A stretch of DNA of 64,000 nucleotides from Psychromonas aquimarina ATCC BAA-1526 (GCF_000428725.1 NZ_AUAM01000010.1:1-64000); one strand, 5' to 3'; numbered from the stretch's first letter, positions 25,037 through 35,700 are shown. A program made the numbers and translations. Notes: generated by a model from the sequence alone, not told the origin.

Positions 25037-26601
25037 TGAACTACTCCTCTGAGCTTAGATTCCTCTGCCGCTGAGTTGGGGATTGTTGATATATTCGTAA
25101 ACGGACTAAAGACAATGCCTCCCCCTGTAACGAATTTAGTAAACAGTTCAAAGAAGTGCAAACGGATGGCTTGAATGCTCACTAAAAGCCCCTCAAGCAG
25201 TGTGATAAAAAGATTTCCGACAACCAGGGTGAATCCCGCCAGCCAAGGGGTGCCCGATGCCATATCAACAAAAATCATGACAGTTGCCGACAGGGCAATA
25301 TGGGCAAACGTAAAGGCGGCAATACGGATAAAAGAAAATGTCTGCATAATAAATTTCATCACAAAATCATAGCTTTCCAATAGCGATGCAAACAAGCGTA
25401 ACCCCGCACTTTCTCCTTCCATTGCTTTATAATAATGAAAAGACATTGTCAGCAAGCCGCTGCATGCTAGAACCAGTCCGACATTGCTAAGACTATTTGA
25501 TTCCCCCTGCAGCCCAAGTACAAAAAGGATCAGTGAAAGATAAAACAGCAGTCCAATTGGTCCATAATTGTCCCACAGAATGGCCGTCAATCGTTGTGTT
25601 CGCCAGGCATTGAATAACCCAAGGGTCATACTTAGACAGATAAGCAGCACGCCAAGAAGCATGCTAGACAAGAGATACAGCAGTACATTTTCCATCGGAT
25701 GAAATCCTAGTGCCGGGATCAATTCTTCAGAGGAAAATACACTGCCGAATAACAGGCCGAAAAAAGCAGCAGACAAACCGACTGGCATGAGTAGACAGCC
25801 AGCTTTCGCGGCTGTTGTTTGATTAATGAAAGAAAGATCCGTGCGAATTAGAAAAATTCCTAATAAAAAAAGCAGCAGCCCCTGCCCCAGATCAGCGAAC
25901 ATCATGCCGAACATTAAGGTAAAGCTAAAAGCGAGAAATGGGGTTGGATCCAATTCACGATATCCAGTTGTATCATAGAGCCCCATCAGAGCAGCAAATC
26001 CCTGCAGCGCCTGGTTTCGCCTAAACAAACTAGGTATCCGACATGGAGGAAGGCCGCTTTGTTCGGCCGCAATCAATAGATACACTTCATCTTTCAGTAA
26101 GTTTGAAAATTGTTGTGCTTCGGCTGCAGGAACCCAGCCATCGATAACACTGTGCGAACCAACACAGCCGACAGATTGAGCTGTTTTGAACAGAAGTGCA
26201 CATTGATCTTCTGTCAGGTTTAATTTGGGAGCTTCTGTGATCACTATCTTTTGTGTGTCGACATCGCTCAATGGTGAATCACCCACCCAAAGTGAAAACT
26301 GATTTCCATGCTGCACACACCCCGCTGGTAATGACGACTGGCTGGCGGGATAGAGAATTTGGTAGCTCAGTAAGGTCTTGTCAGGTAGTTTCTGGAGTAT
26401 TTGCTGGGCTGACTGCTGCCGCTGAAAGCATTTGCTTGCCGATAACTGGCTCTTTAAAGGCTCAAAATCTTGATCTTTTCCCAGGTTAAAACGATCTGTC
26501 AGATGGAATGCTTTGGTTTCTGACAGCCGCTGTAGCCCGCCTGTCAAACGCACACTAGGTAGAAACCAAACCAGCCTTAACATTGCTTGAGGAAATAACA
26601 T
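25033..26601 (-). CDS. V-type ATPase membrane subunit I (a-subunit)
   Basis: The product has 522 residues, on the short side for the family (about 600-650). The cytosolic N-terminal domain (about 1-220) is reduced. The membrane domain (about 225-500) has the family pattern FGMMFADLGQG at about 243, and the essential Arg (R480, in SIQAIRLHFFELFTKF) that faces the rotor carboxylate. GAGGAGGAAGAG precedes the ATG; this is the first gene of the operon. Confidence 0.93.
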   Translation of the reverse strand: MLFPQAMLRLVWFLPSVRLTGGLQRLSETKAFHLTDRFNLGKDQDFEPLKSQLSASKCFQRQQSAQQILQKLPDKTLLSYQILYPASQSSLPAGCVQHGNQFSLWVGDSPLSDVDTQKIVITEAPKLNLTEDQCALLFKTAQSVGCVGSHSVIDGWVPAAEAQQFSNLLKDEVYLLIAAEQSGLPPCRIPSLFRRNQALQGFAALMGLYDTTGYRELDPTPFLAFSFTLMFGMMFADLGQGLLLFLLGIFLIRTDLSFINQTTAAKAGCLLMPVGLSAAFFGLLFGSVFSSEELIPALGFHPMENVLLYLLSSMLLGVLLICLSMTLGLFNAWRTQRLTAILWDNYGPIGLLFYLSLILFVLGLQGESNSLSNVGLVLACSGLLTMSFHYYKAMEGESAGLRLFASLLESYDFVMKFIMQTFSFIRIAAFTFAHIALSATVMIFVDMASGTPWLAGFTLVVGNLFITLLEGLLVSIQAIRLHFFELFTKFVTGGGIVFSPFTNISTIPNSAAEESKLRGVVQ

Positions 26602-26870
26602 TTCTCTTCCTCCTCAATATTTGTGGTTGCTGGGCATAGGATGTTGAAGATATCTCCATTACTCTAAGTATATTTTACTTTCTACAAAAAGTTGGCCTTA
26701 TCTAATGCTAACTCAAGTTTCGGAGTTCATTTTCTGCACTTCTACGTTGAGACGTTACTTATATATAAACTATTGCCTGCGGTAATATGTAGGTCAAAAC
26801 TACAGCGACCAAGTATATTCGGCGGCTGTTTTTACTTCTGATAACCTGCATAAACGATCGCTGGTTATGA

Positions 26871-27161
26871 TCAGTCCAGGTCACATGTCGAGAACTTAAA
26901 CTCGAGAGGATCAGCCGGTCCAACCCAGCCGGACGGCCTGTAGATTTCTTTTCTAGCAAATACGGCTTTGCAGTCTTCTGCAAAATAGACAGTGAATTTT
27001 TCAAAATCTATTGATTTTAAAGTCGTTATTACTTTTTCATGCTTTTTAATAAATCCAACTATTACATCTAAATCATTGGCGTTTTGATATTTTGGCGGTA
27101 ACGCCGCCGGTGAATTTGTCGACCATAAAAACACAAACAACAGCACTGAAATTCTTTTCAT
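26871..27161 (-). CDS. Small secreted hypothetical protein
   Basis: The product has 96 residues. A signal peptide (MKRISVLLFVFLWSTNSPAA, cleavage after about residue 20) precedes a mature domain of about 76 residues with two Cys, which could form a disulfide. No family was recognised. Another frame on the same strand (26759-27004) overlaps it but has no signal or start support. The 269 bp between this gene and the V-ATPase operon hold nothing obvious. Confidence 0.6.
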   Translation of the reverse strand: MKRISVLLFVFLWSTNSPAALPPKYQNANDLDVIVGFIKKHEKVITTLKSIDFEKFTVYFAEDCKAVFARKEIYRPSGWVGPADPLEFKFSTCDLD

Positions 27162-27213
27162 ATTTACCTCACCGTAAAACCCTATTTTCTGCTGACTTGT
27201 TACCTAGACTTTG

Positions 27214-27438
27214 CTAAAAATTACAACGAGCCCAGTCACTAAGCTCCTCAATTGGTTTAGGAAAACCAAGGGTATAAACAAAGCGGCTTTCACTGTCTTC
27301 AAAAATACTATTACCTACACCAAGTAAAACAAAACCATCAGCTAGTAATTTACTTGCATCTTGAACACATTCAGTTTCGACAATTTTACTAACCTGCATA
27401 AGTGTTTCCTGATATTTTGTAATTTCCACTTTATCCAT
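27214..27438 (-). CDS. Small hypothetical cytosolic protein
   Basis: The product has 74 residues. A strong AGGAGGAATT immediately precedes the ATG, which argues for a real gene. The sequence is ordinary and folded-looking (GFVLLGVGNSIFEDSESRFV; LGFPKPIEELSDW), with no signal peptide. Not recognised. Confidence 0.6.
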   Translation of the reverse strand: MDKVEITKYQETLMQVSKIVETECVQDASKLLADGFVLLGVGNSIFEDSESRFVYTLGFPKPIEELSDWARCNF

Positions 27439-27571
27439 AATTCCTCCTGTGTATATAACACACTGCCGGCAGCTTGTGCGGGTAGAGCTTTACATTCAAA
27501 ATATAACCAATACGAATAGAATTAAATAACAGTTTATTAAATCCACAACTTAGATCGCTATTGTGGGGAAC

Positions 27572-28573
27572 TCATTGTTTAAATTGCCTTATCCAGTCAG
27601 GTAAAGCCAGAGCAGACAATATTTCTGAACAGAACGGCGGCCCTAGTTGAAGCCTTATTGTCTTGTCCAGCGAGGCAGCCAGCCATTTCTTCACCTCCGT
27701 TGACTCGCCCAGCATGACCAGCAGATCCGCATCTACCTCTTGATCTAAGTCCTGTCCGAAGCAGAAAAGCTGTAACGTATCAGAAACAAGCTTCATTCGA
27801 CGGCGGTTCGGCAGCATGCTTATATTTCTAGCGCATGCGGCAAACGGCCTCTGCGCAATGAGCCTGCCGTTGATCGCCTCGAGCACAATCTCCAGGTTCG
27901 ACACGAATCCCCAGTGACACGGCCAAAGCATGTCGATGACAAAGCCCAGCGAGAGAGCCGCCTTATCGCCGTTTTCTGTGTCATAAATGATAGTCCGAAC
28001 CGTTTTCAGCCAGAAATCCTGGTGTTCCTTATAGTGCTCCGGGCACTGTCTGCAGGTAGTGATTTCATTTTCGCCTTCGTTTAACAGGAGCCACACGTAC
28101 TGTTCTGCAGAATCATCAGGTGACTGCCGCATAGAGGCTGTGCAGCGGATTTTATCAATCACCCGCTGCACCTGCCATTCCTTCAGCGGCGAACGCTCGC
28201 CAAGACAGGCAAGGAGGTGAGATGCAGGAACAGTGCCGATAGACAAATCGACCTCTGTACTAGGGCATCCTGCTATCCATGCAGAAAGGGCTGCGCAGGC
28301 ATTCCGCCAGACTATTTCCGCAGGATGTCTCTGACCGGGCAAACGGGTGCCCAGTCCTTTTATTGTCTCCCCTGCAGCGATCGCTGCAATTATATTGCTG
28401 ACCCGCTGCTCGGCCTTGTGATGACACAATTCAATAGTGGAAATCAGTTCACGAATCTTCAATACGTCTGCAGAAAAGGGTACAAGACGGTCCTCCATTC
28501 TGTCGATGGCTCTTATCTCTGAATCAGATTCCTGAGCGCAGTTCCGCCAGCATGATCTGCAGGATGTTGTCAT
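27572..28573 (-). CDS. Hypothetical protein with Cys-rich N-terminus
   Basis: The product has 333 residues. The start MTTSCRSCWRNC carries a CxxCxxxC cluster that might bind metal, and a second CRQCPEHYKEH site lies near 170. The rest is helical and of normal composition. Not recognised. An in-frame alternative start at M26 would remove the first cluster. It has no neighbours on the same strand within 130 bp. Confidence 0.6.
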   Translation of the reverse strand: MTTSCRSCWRNCAQESDSEIRAIDRMEDRLVPFSADVLKIRELISTIELCHHKAEQRVSNIIAAIAAGETIKGLGTRLPGQRHPAEIVWRNACAALSAWIAGCPSTEVDLSIGTVPASHLLACLGERSPLKEWQVQRVIDKIRCTASMRQSPDDSAEQYVWLLLNEGENEITTCRQCPEHYKEHQDFWLKTVRTIIYDTENGDKAALSLGFVIDMLWPCHWGFVSNLEIVLEAINGRLIAQRPFAACARNISMLPNRRRMKLVSDTLQLFCFGQDLDQEVDADLLVMLGESTEVKKWLAASLDKTIRLQLGPPFCSEILSALALPDWIRQFKQ

Positions 28574-28799
28574 TGCTTCTGCTCTCCAAACTTATGCCCG
28601 AACGCAGTTAGGTTTAAGATATGCCTGCAGTAATTATAATGACAAAATAACAATAAGCCTTATGTATTTGATTTTTTTGTTTATTCAGACGTGTGGTCAA
28701 TAAACAAAGCTTCTAAGCCTGGAACCGTTGTTTTAAGACCTCATTAAAGGGCAGATAACAGCGCTTATAATGTGCAGTAAAGTTAAACTCTGCCGATGA

Positions 28800-29732
28800 T
28801 TATGAGTTTGATTTTAGTGATTTATAAGCTGCATGTTTCAATTTTAGCTTGTTGAAGCTTTTACTGCCGAAAACATTTATTAAAGCGCCGGCAATAATCA
28901 AGCTGCCGCCTGCCCAGGTCCAGACAGAAGGGATTTCACTAAAGAATAACCAGCCGAGTATGATTGAAAAAACCACCTGTACATAAGAATATGCAGTCGC
29001 TTTGCTGGCTACTTCAGTCTGCATTGCTTTGGTCAGACCGACCTGCCCTACTTGAGTAAAAATGCCGACAAACAGCAGTAACAGCAGCGCTTCCTTATCC
29101 GGCACTACAAAATCACTGCCAAGTAAGAAAACAGACAGAGGTAAAGCAATAAGTGGAAAGTAAAATATAATAACGGAACTGTCTTCACTGCTGCTAAGGC
29201 GTTTTACAATTACATAAGCAACAGCGCTCCCGAAAGCCCCCAGCAGCGCGGCCGTAACACTAAGCAGAGGTAATTCTGCCGTATTTTCAAATGTAAAACC
29301 TGGGCTTACTATTACAAACAGCCCGACAATACAAAAAACGATACAAATCACCGTTGAGATCTGAATTCTTTCCCGGAGAAAAAGCAGCGCCAGGACAGCA
29401 GTAAATACAGGATGTAGATATTGAAGAATAGTTGCTTCAGCTAAAGGTAAAGTAGCGACTGCGAAATAAACACATATTAAAGCCAGTGAGCCGGCAGCCC
29501 CTCTTGCTATCAGTAGTTTTTTATTATTTCCCCAGACAGAAATCTTTTTCCTTTTCACATCTATAAAACTGATGACTAATGAAACCAATGCTCTAGCAGC
29601 AACGATTTCAAAAACGGGTATACCATAGGTACTGACTAATTTAACGCAGCTGGTCATAAGCGCAAAAGCAAAAGCTGACAGCAGCATATACCTGACACCG
29701 GCGGGGACATTATTTATAAAGTGAGCGGGCAT
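28800..29732 (-). CDS. EamA/DMT-family transporter (drug/metabolite exporter)
   Basis: The product has 310 residues. Ten hydrophobic segments in two repeated halves, starting with GVRYMLLSAFAFALMTSCVK. Conserved DMT patterns are ARALVSL, EATILQYLHPVFTAVLALLF (end of repeat one) and TAYSYVQVVFSIILGWLFFSEI (end of repeat two). It acts in the inner membrane, usually to export small metabolites. The substrate cannot be named. It stands alone. Confidence 0.9.
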   Translation of the reverse strand: MPAHFINNVPAGVRYMLLSAFAFALMTSCVKLVSTYGIPVFEIVAARALVSLVISFIDVKRKKISVWGNNKKLLIARGAAGSLALICVYFAVATLPLAEATILQYLHPVFTAVLALLFLRERIQISTVICIVFCIVGLFVIVSPGFTFENTAELPLLSVTAALLGAFGSAVAYVIVKRLSSSEDSSVIIFYFPLIALPLSVFLLGSDFVVPDKEALLLLLFVGIFTQVGQVGLTKAMQTEVASKATAYSYVQVVFSIILGWLFFSEIPSVWTWAGGSLIIAGALINVFGSKSFNKLKLKHAAYKSLKSNS

Positions 29733-29890
29733 AAATACTTATTTATTTGAGGTGAGTAGAAACACGGATTCTATAAAACAAATCACCTAAATGAAAGTAA
29801 TGATTCTACTGCTGGGGTTATCTATTGAGGGCCCCAAAGCCATAATCAAAGAGTCAATTGGCAGCAAAACAGCAGAGTGTCATCAACCAC

Positions 29891-30283
29891 TTATTCAGCA
29901 GTCACTACTTTCCTAGGTTCAATAAAATCCCACTGCACTATCGGCTGTTTTATCATCATCACGGAGTCCTGGTGAAATTTTTCAGCATAGGATTGTGCAA
30001 CTGTAACCACTTTCGCCAGTTCACTTTCATCAATAACAATGGTAACTATTTTTGAATGCTCTGCTTTACCTTTATAAAAACCTGTTGAATCTACAACATT
30101 AAATCCTGCAAATGATGCTGTAATTGTATTTTCCATAAAGTGACGCCACTGCATCTCTGATACAGAGCCGCCGCCTGGAATAGACTGGCCAAAATAGAGC
30201 TGTACACTAAAAGCGCTGTCTGCGAGTGCCGGTTTAGGCAGCAGTACAAAGATCATGATTATCAATAACTTGCTGTTTTTCAT
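29891..30283 (-). CDS. DUF3574 domain secreted protein
   Basis: The product has 130 residues. A signal peptide ends near KPALADS (about residue 22). The mature part has the DUF3574 pattern: QLYFGQSIPGGGSVSEMQW, then a TASFAGFNVVDSTGFYKG strand, a SKIVTIVI strand, and YAEKFHQDSVMMI. DUF3574 proteins are small periplasmic proteins of unknown function, often found singly. It ends just before a MITE on the upstream side. Confidence 0.75.
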   Translation of the reverse strand: MKNSKLLIIMIFVLLPKPALADSAFSVQLYFGQSIPGGGSVSEMQWRHFMENTITASFAGFNVVDSTGFYKGKAEHSKIVTIVIDESELAKVVTVAQSYAEKFHQDSVMMIKQPIVQWDFIEPRKVVTAE

Positions 30284-30300
30284 TGTATTTCCGATAGTAA

Positions 30301-30459
30301 TACCAATTCCATTAATTAGATGATCTATTTAGGCGTAGGAAAAATGGATGAAAGCAAGGCGTTGATTGCAGTAACTAGTTATTCTAATTACAAAATCAAG
30401 AACGAAGCTAGCATCCATTTTAACAAACATAAATGAATAGAAAATTAGTGGATTTGGTA
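30301..30459. mobile_element. 159-bp MITE-like element
   Basis: The ends TACCAATTCCATTAATT and (complement) TACCAAATCCACTAATT are inverted. The interior carries GATTGCAGTAACTAGTTATT, then CTAATTACAAAATCAAGAAC, which resembles from memory a short repeat common in marine gammaproteobacterial genomes. TA at both ends would fit a TA target duplication. It makes up most of the spacer between the DUF3574 gene and the fusion gene. Confidence 0.7.
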
Positions 30460-30472
30460 TAATAGGTGGAAC

Positions 30473-30499
30473 AAAAGCCGCCGCCGTCAAACGGCGGCT
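30473..30499 (-). terminator. Terminator of the DJ-1/nucleoside hydrolase/glyoxalase fusion gene
   Basis: On the minus strand GCCGCCGT / ACGGCGGC pairs around a 3-base loop and is followed by a T-rich stretch, 20 bases after the stop. Confidence 0.75.
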
Positions 30500-30519
30500 G
30501 TATTTATCTGCAAGCATAA

Positions 30520-32694
30520 TTAAATGCCGCGTAGATAGCCTCTTTTTCTGCCGCCTTCCATCTCCCACTGTACGCCATAGGGATCACGCCAGTAAAAAAA
30601 TGCGACGGGGAACGGGTTAAGCATCATAGGCGGCGCAGCCTCTTCATCCTCTCTTTTACTCTTAGGATAATGAAGCAGTTCAACACCCGGCTGCTCTTTC
30701 AGATACTCAAACGCCTCAAAAACATCATTAACTTCAAGGGCAGCATGACGAATTCCGCCCATATCATTGGTATTTTTTATACTGACATTCTGCTCACCTT
30801 GAGGCGTGTGATAACACATTAACTCAAGATAGAGACCCGCCGTAGGATGATGCAGAAAGCGAATATCAACATCCACTTTTCCATCAAGAAAGCCCGCATC
30901 TTTGGCAAATGAAGGCAGCGTCAAATTAGGGTAATCCATCTTGCCCTCTTCATCGTAAGCCTGCTCAAAACCCAGCGTGCGCTGATAAAAAGCAGCCGCT
31001 TTATCGACATCATCAACAATCACATTAAGGTGTGATACGGCACAAATAAACTTTGAAGGGTCATTCGGCGAGCTGATCCGCTGAATCATCTGCGCGCTGA
31101 AATCAGCTTCCACATCATGGCAGAAAAGCACTTTATTGGGGCTGACACTCTGCTCCGATGCGATTAAACAGGGTTTATAACTTGTCGGATCGGCATAACC
31201 AGTATTTCTGCTGTCATCGGCTAAAATTTTGATTTCAGCCGCCACGGTGCTGCAGGTAAATATATTAGGGTTAACCGCAAACCCGGCAGCTAATGCGCCG
31301 ACCGGGCTAAAACCAGGAGCACCAAATTCTGTCACCCACTTATTTAAATAAGCTTGTGAATGCGCCTGCAGATACTGGCCGACACCGCTTTTTCCAGCCA
31401 GCAGATCTAACTCTTTCTGGGTTATAAGACATTTATCTGCCAGTTCGTAAGGCACTAATACGACAGGTATCTCACTTTCTAACAGGATACGAAATGCGTC
31501 GCTGTCTAAATCAAAATTGCGGTCAGAAAAAGGCAGTGTTTGTTTTGGCCCGGCGATAAAATGACTTTGCTGACTGCTGCGTCCTGCAGCCAGGATGACC
31601 CGTTCAATTTGCGAAACGAGGTTTGGATAGAGCAGTGCAAACGCGGCAATATTAGTCGCAGGACCTGCTGCTACAATCGTCAGCTTTTGTTTTTTCAGCT
31701 TTTCAGCAAGTGCACGGGTTGCATCCGTTTCCCTAAGCAGCCCTATTTGTAATGCACTGTCAGCACCTTGAGCAACAGTTAAGCCGATAGGTCCGAAACG
31801 ATTACTGAGCTCACAGGCAAGCTTAAAAGCAGTCTCCGCATCTGTATCACCGAAAACAGTACTGATCCCTTCTATTTTCACCGATACGGCATTAAACAGG
31901 TTTAAAACAGCATAGGTATTATCAATCCTGTCAGCAGAAAGATCGCTGTCAATCCACACAGACGTTTTAGTTAACGCATCTAAAATAGTTTTAGTAACTA
32001 ATGAGGTCGACTGCGGGTTTTGTCCTGTGATCAGTCCTTTTTCGCAGACAACAAAGCGACTGTTAGGTTTATCAAGGTTATAATTAGCTCCTTGTTTGCG
32101 CAATGCATCTTCTAAATGATAAGGCAGCGCTTTAATATAAGCCGGTGGTACTAACTCCTCTTCTGCATCTGTAAAAGAGGTCATTTTCAGCCCTTTTACC
32201 AGCGGCTCTCCATTGCTTTTTTTGGCAGAAAGTAAGCCCGTGGTGCCGTGACAGACAGAGCCGATTAACTTCTCTGCCTGATAAAACTCACCGGCAACAC
32301 GTGCCAGGCCTTTGCTCTCTTTAAAATCCCAAAGCGTGCCGTGTCCGCCGCAGAGAAAGATGGTGGTATATTCACGACTGTCAACGTCATCGATACAGAT
32401 AGTATCATCCAGTAAGCGCATTGCTTCTGGTGCTGCTAAAAACCGCTCCACAGAAACACAGCTGAATTCTTTTTGCTGACTTAACGGATCAGCATCAGCT
32501 TTACCGCCTTTTATAGAAGCAATACGGACATTAAAACCCGCATCATAAAATCCCCAGAAAGGCGTGGCTAACTCTTCAAACCAAAAACCTGTTTTTTGAT
32601 CACAGCCGTCTAACTGAGTATGACTAGTAACAACCAGTAAAGCTGACTTTAAACAGTCACCCGCTAAGCCGTTTTTTTTAACGAATCCATTCAT
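30520..32694 (-). CDS. Three-domain fusion: DJ-1/PfpI + nucleoside hydrolase-like + VOC glyoxalase
   Basis: The product has 724 residues. Domain 1 (about 15-240) is DJ-1/PfpI of the Hsp31 type: CGGHGTLWDF and nucleophile elbow SVCHGTT with C148-H149. Domain 2 (about 245-560) resembles inosine-uridine nucleoside hydrolases: it keeps a DSDLSADRID start (D249, D251, D255), but the second Asp of the usual DD pair is Arg (R256), and it keeps a late CHDVEA motif. Domain 3 (about 565-720) is a VOC/glyoxalase fold (VSHLNVIVDDVDKAAAFYQR, YLELMCYH, GIRHAALEV, DPYGVQWEME). DJ-1 and VOC proteins both occur in methylglyoxal detoxification, so a combined aldehyde or damaged-nucleoside function is possible (inference). 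It is cytosolic. It lies 17 bp downstream of the giant kinase gene, probably co-transcribed. Confidence 0.85.
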   Translation of the reverse strand: MNGFVKKNGLAGDCLKSALLVVTSHTQLDGCDQKTGFWFEELATPFWGFYDAGFNVRIASIKGGKADADPLSQQKEFSCVSVERFLAAPEAMRLLDDTICIDDVDSREYTTIFLCGGHGTLWDFKESKGLARVAGEFYQAEKLIGSVCHGTTGLLSAKKSNGEPLVKGLKMTSFTDAEEELVPPAYIKALPYHLEDALRKQGANYNLDKPNSRFVVCEKGLITGQNPQSTSLVTKTILDALTKTSVWIDSDLSADRIDNTYAVLNLFNAVSVKIEGISTVFGDTDAETAFKLACELSNRFGPIGLTVAQGADSALQIGLLRETDATRALAEKLKKQKLTIVAAGPATNIAAFALLYPNLVSQIERVILAAGRSSQQSHFIAGPKQTLPFSDRNFDLDSDAFRILLESEIPVVLVPYELADKCLITQKELDLLAGKSGVGQYLQAHSQAYLNKWVTEFGAPGFSPVGALAAGFAVNPNIFTCSTVAAEIKILADDSRNTGYADPTSYKPCLIASEQSVSPNKVLFCHDVEADFSAQMIQRISSPNDPSKFICAVSHLNVIVDDVDKAAAFYQRTLGFEQAYDEEGKMDYPNLTLPSFAKDAGFLDGKVDVDIRFLHHPTAGLYLELMCYHTPQGEQNVSIKNTNDMGGIRHAALEVNDVFEAFEYLKEQPGVELLHYPKSKREDEEAAPPMMLNPFPVAFFYWRDPYGVQWEMEGGRKRGYLRGI

Positions 32695-32711
32695 TCATCT
32701 ATCCCTCTTTT

Positions 32712-35700
32712 TTATTGTAAACAGTTAACCACCTCTTCTATGCGGTTTCTGCCGTTTGTTTTAGCTTTATACAAGGCGATATCAGCACGTTTAAACATGC
32801 TGGTTATGCTGTCGCCGCGGATATATTGTGTGACGCCGAAACTGGCAGTAACAGTCCCCACACTGCCGACCTTCTCGGAGTGTATTTTACTGCGCAGCTT
32901 TTCTGCATTAGCTGACGCGCCGCGGCTGTCTGTCTGTAAAAGGATAATAAATTCTTCGCCGCCCCAGCGTCCGACTGCATCAACATTGCGGGTATTTTGT
33001 TTGAGGATATCTGCAATATGAACAAGTACAGCATCCCCGACATCATGACCAAAGTTATCATTGACTGATTTGAAGTGATCAATATCTAACATGATCAATG
33101 ACATCTCTTGTCCGTAACGTTCACAACCACTTAGTGCTGTCGAGACCAGTTCTTCTACATGACGTCGATTATATAATCCGGTTAGTTGATCTGTTATTGA
33201 AAGGATTTCAAGCTCTCTATTTTTCTGTTGAAGCTCCTGCGTTCTCTCTTTAACAAGGTATTCTAGATTTTTATTTATCAGCTCTAACTCATAATAAATA
33301 CGAGCATTTTCAAGTGAAATAGCAGACTGAGATGCAATTACTTTCAGCAGCTGTATGCGGTCAGATTTAAAGGCATAAGTTAACTGTGAATGTTCAAGAT
33401 AAAGCAGGCCAACTAACATTTTCTGCTTAACAATCGGCACACAGCAGATTGATTTTATTTTATGAGTATTTAGATAATGACAGCGGCTGAACTGCTGATC
33501 TTTATTATCATCATTAAATACAACACTATTTCCAGAATTTATCACATAGTTAACTACCGCTGGAGATAGATATTTTGATTTATTAAATGCTAAATCCTGC
33601 TCTTCATCTTTAGCGTTTATATCCATTTTATCGACCAGGCGTTTAACAATAAACTGCTGCTTCTCTTTTAACAGCAGCACTCCTCTTGTCGCACCGACAT
33701 TTTCAATTGCCAGATTTAAGAGTTCAACAGTTAATTTATCAACATCGATATGCTTTGAAACAGCCTGTGAAGCTTTTATCACAGAAGCAAGATCAAGTAT
33801 TTTGGAAAAGTCTTCGGTGGCGATAGAACTGCTCACTGCAGCCTGGCTGTCTGCTATCGCAGGAGCACTCTGGAAATAATCCGGGTACTGCTCTTTTAAC
33901 CACTTCATTTTTCCAGACGCCCCCCAGCGCTGATATACCGCCATAGCGCGTTCCATACGGAACTTCATCAGATGTGGTTTATCCAGTTTACTCCAGAACA
34001 GTGCTGTTAATTCATCGATCAGCCCCGCATCCAGCAGGAAACCTGAGCCTAACGCTAACTCCCGCGCTTGTTCATAGAGTTCAATCGCGCTTAAACTCTC
34101 TTTTTCAATGCCGGCAACTTCGGCTTTGATTAACAGGTATTTATGGTAGAAATTCTCGGGGCATAGCTCAGCCCATTGCGCAAATCGATGAAGATGAAAA
34201 TCAATAGCTGCTTTATATTCTATTTTTGTCTGCTCATCTAACGTTGAATACGCAGCGGTAAGGTGTAAGACTGCATACAGGCTGGCATCGATTTGAATGA
34301 TTTGTGCCTGAACAGTCGCTTCAATAACAGGCAGCCATTTATTGATAACAGGCAGCGGCTGAATATCTCTTGCTAATAATGATGAACGCAGTATTGAATA
34401 GGCGCAATGGCCATAAAAGAATGGATTTTCCTGATAATTATCAAGAAGCGTCCGGCTACAGAAATCAGCATCATCTAAGCTGTTAAAATTAATCGTTTCA
34501 CCTTTTAAATGCTTTAACGGCTGCAGTACAATCAGTTTAAGTAAGTGCGCAATATCATCAAGTTTTGCATTCGTAAGGTATAACAAGCTTTCCTTTGCCT
34601 GTTTTTCAACTTTGCATAGAGGTGATCCCGATGCGAGCAGCACATGAGCTAACTGCAGAAATACCCAGCCGGCATAGGGAGAGCCTGACTCCATTGAAAG
34701 TTTGGACGCTTCGTGCCAGTATCCGTGACTGCTTTTTATTGGTTTTAACCAGTGATTAATACCCAGAGAAAAAACATGATAGGTATAATTTTTCATGCAT
34801 GGATTCTGGTATTTATCAGCTAAACGCATAGCAAGGCGGCCGACAGCATGACCTTCGCGGTAAAAACCGCTGGAGCACAAAACAGTCGCGTAATTAACAT
34901 AACCCACTGATGTCACAGGGCAGTTACCTTTTTCCATTGATAATCTTGTGCTGATAGCAGCGGCGGCAGAAAGCAAAGGCCCGTTTCCCAGCAGATAAGC
35001 ATCTACGAAGGTATCAAATAACAGTTCATGGGTAAGAATAAAATCAGCATCGGTGACTTCCTGCTGCTGATATAAAACATCAAAATCCTTCTCCAGAAGC
35101 AGCTTCTCTATTTTCAGCTGCTCCTGAGAAAAGATCTGCAGCAGCGCTTGTTGATCAGCTGGTAAATCAAAACCTAATAACTGCAGTGCCTGGTACTCAA
35201 GATTAACGGATTTTTGATAGAGGCCTTGATGATGGTACTGTTTAGCCTGCATATTACACAGCTTGAGCTTATCCTGATCTTTTTTGAGGTTATCCCTGAT
35301 TATCAGATAAAGCTTCTCGGCATCTTCAAACTGTGAAGTTAGATAGCAGGCTTCAGCTAACTCTAAGTGCAGCTGCATTGCTAATTCATGATTTATCTGC
35401 CAGCAGTTTTCACCGAGTAGTTTTGCGCCGTGAGTTAAACAGGCTTTAGCAACATTAAACGCGGCTGACTTTTTTGCTTTTACTGCAGCTTTGAGGTTCA
35501 ATTTTATCAGCTTATCTGTTTCATTCGCCGGACAAAAACAATCCCCCTGATTTAAATGTGCAGCAGCGCTAAATAATTTATCCTCAGATCCGCTTTCTTC
35601 GATGTGGCTCAGCTGCAGGTTACCAATAATCCAGTGCAGGTTTGCCTGCTTCTCTTTTGACAGCATATCGTATGCGGCCTGCTGAATACGGTCATGTGCA

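Noticed and set aside
26759-27004. 81-codon minus-strand frame overlapping the small secreted protein gene
   Set aside because: Same strand, different frame, no ribosome site, Arg/Ser-rich shadow composition; the overlapping frame has a clear signal peptide.
30329-30568. 79-codon minus-strand frame
   Set aside because: Runs through the MITE and the terminator of the fusion gene; an artefact of those.
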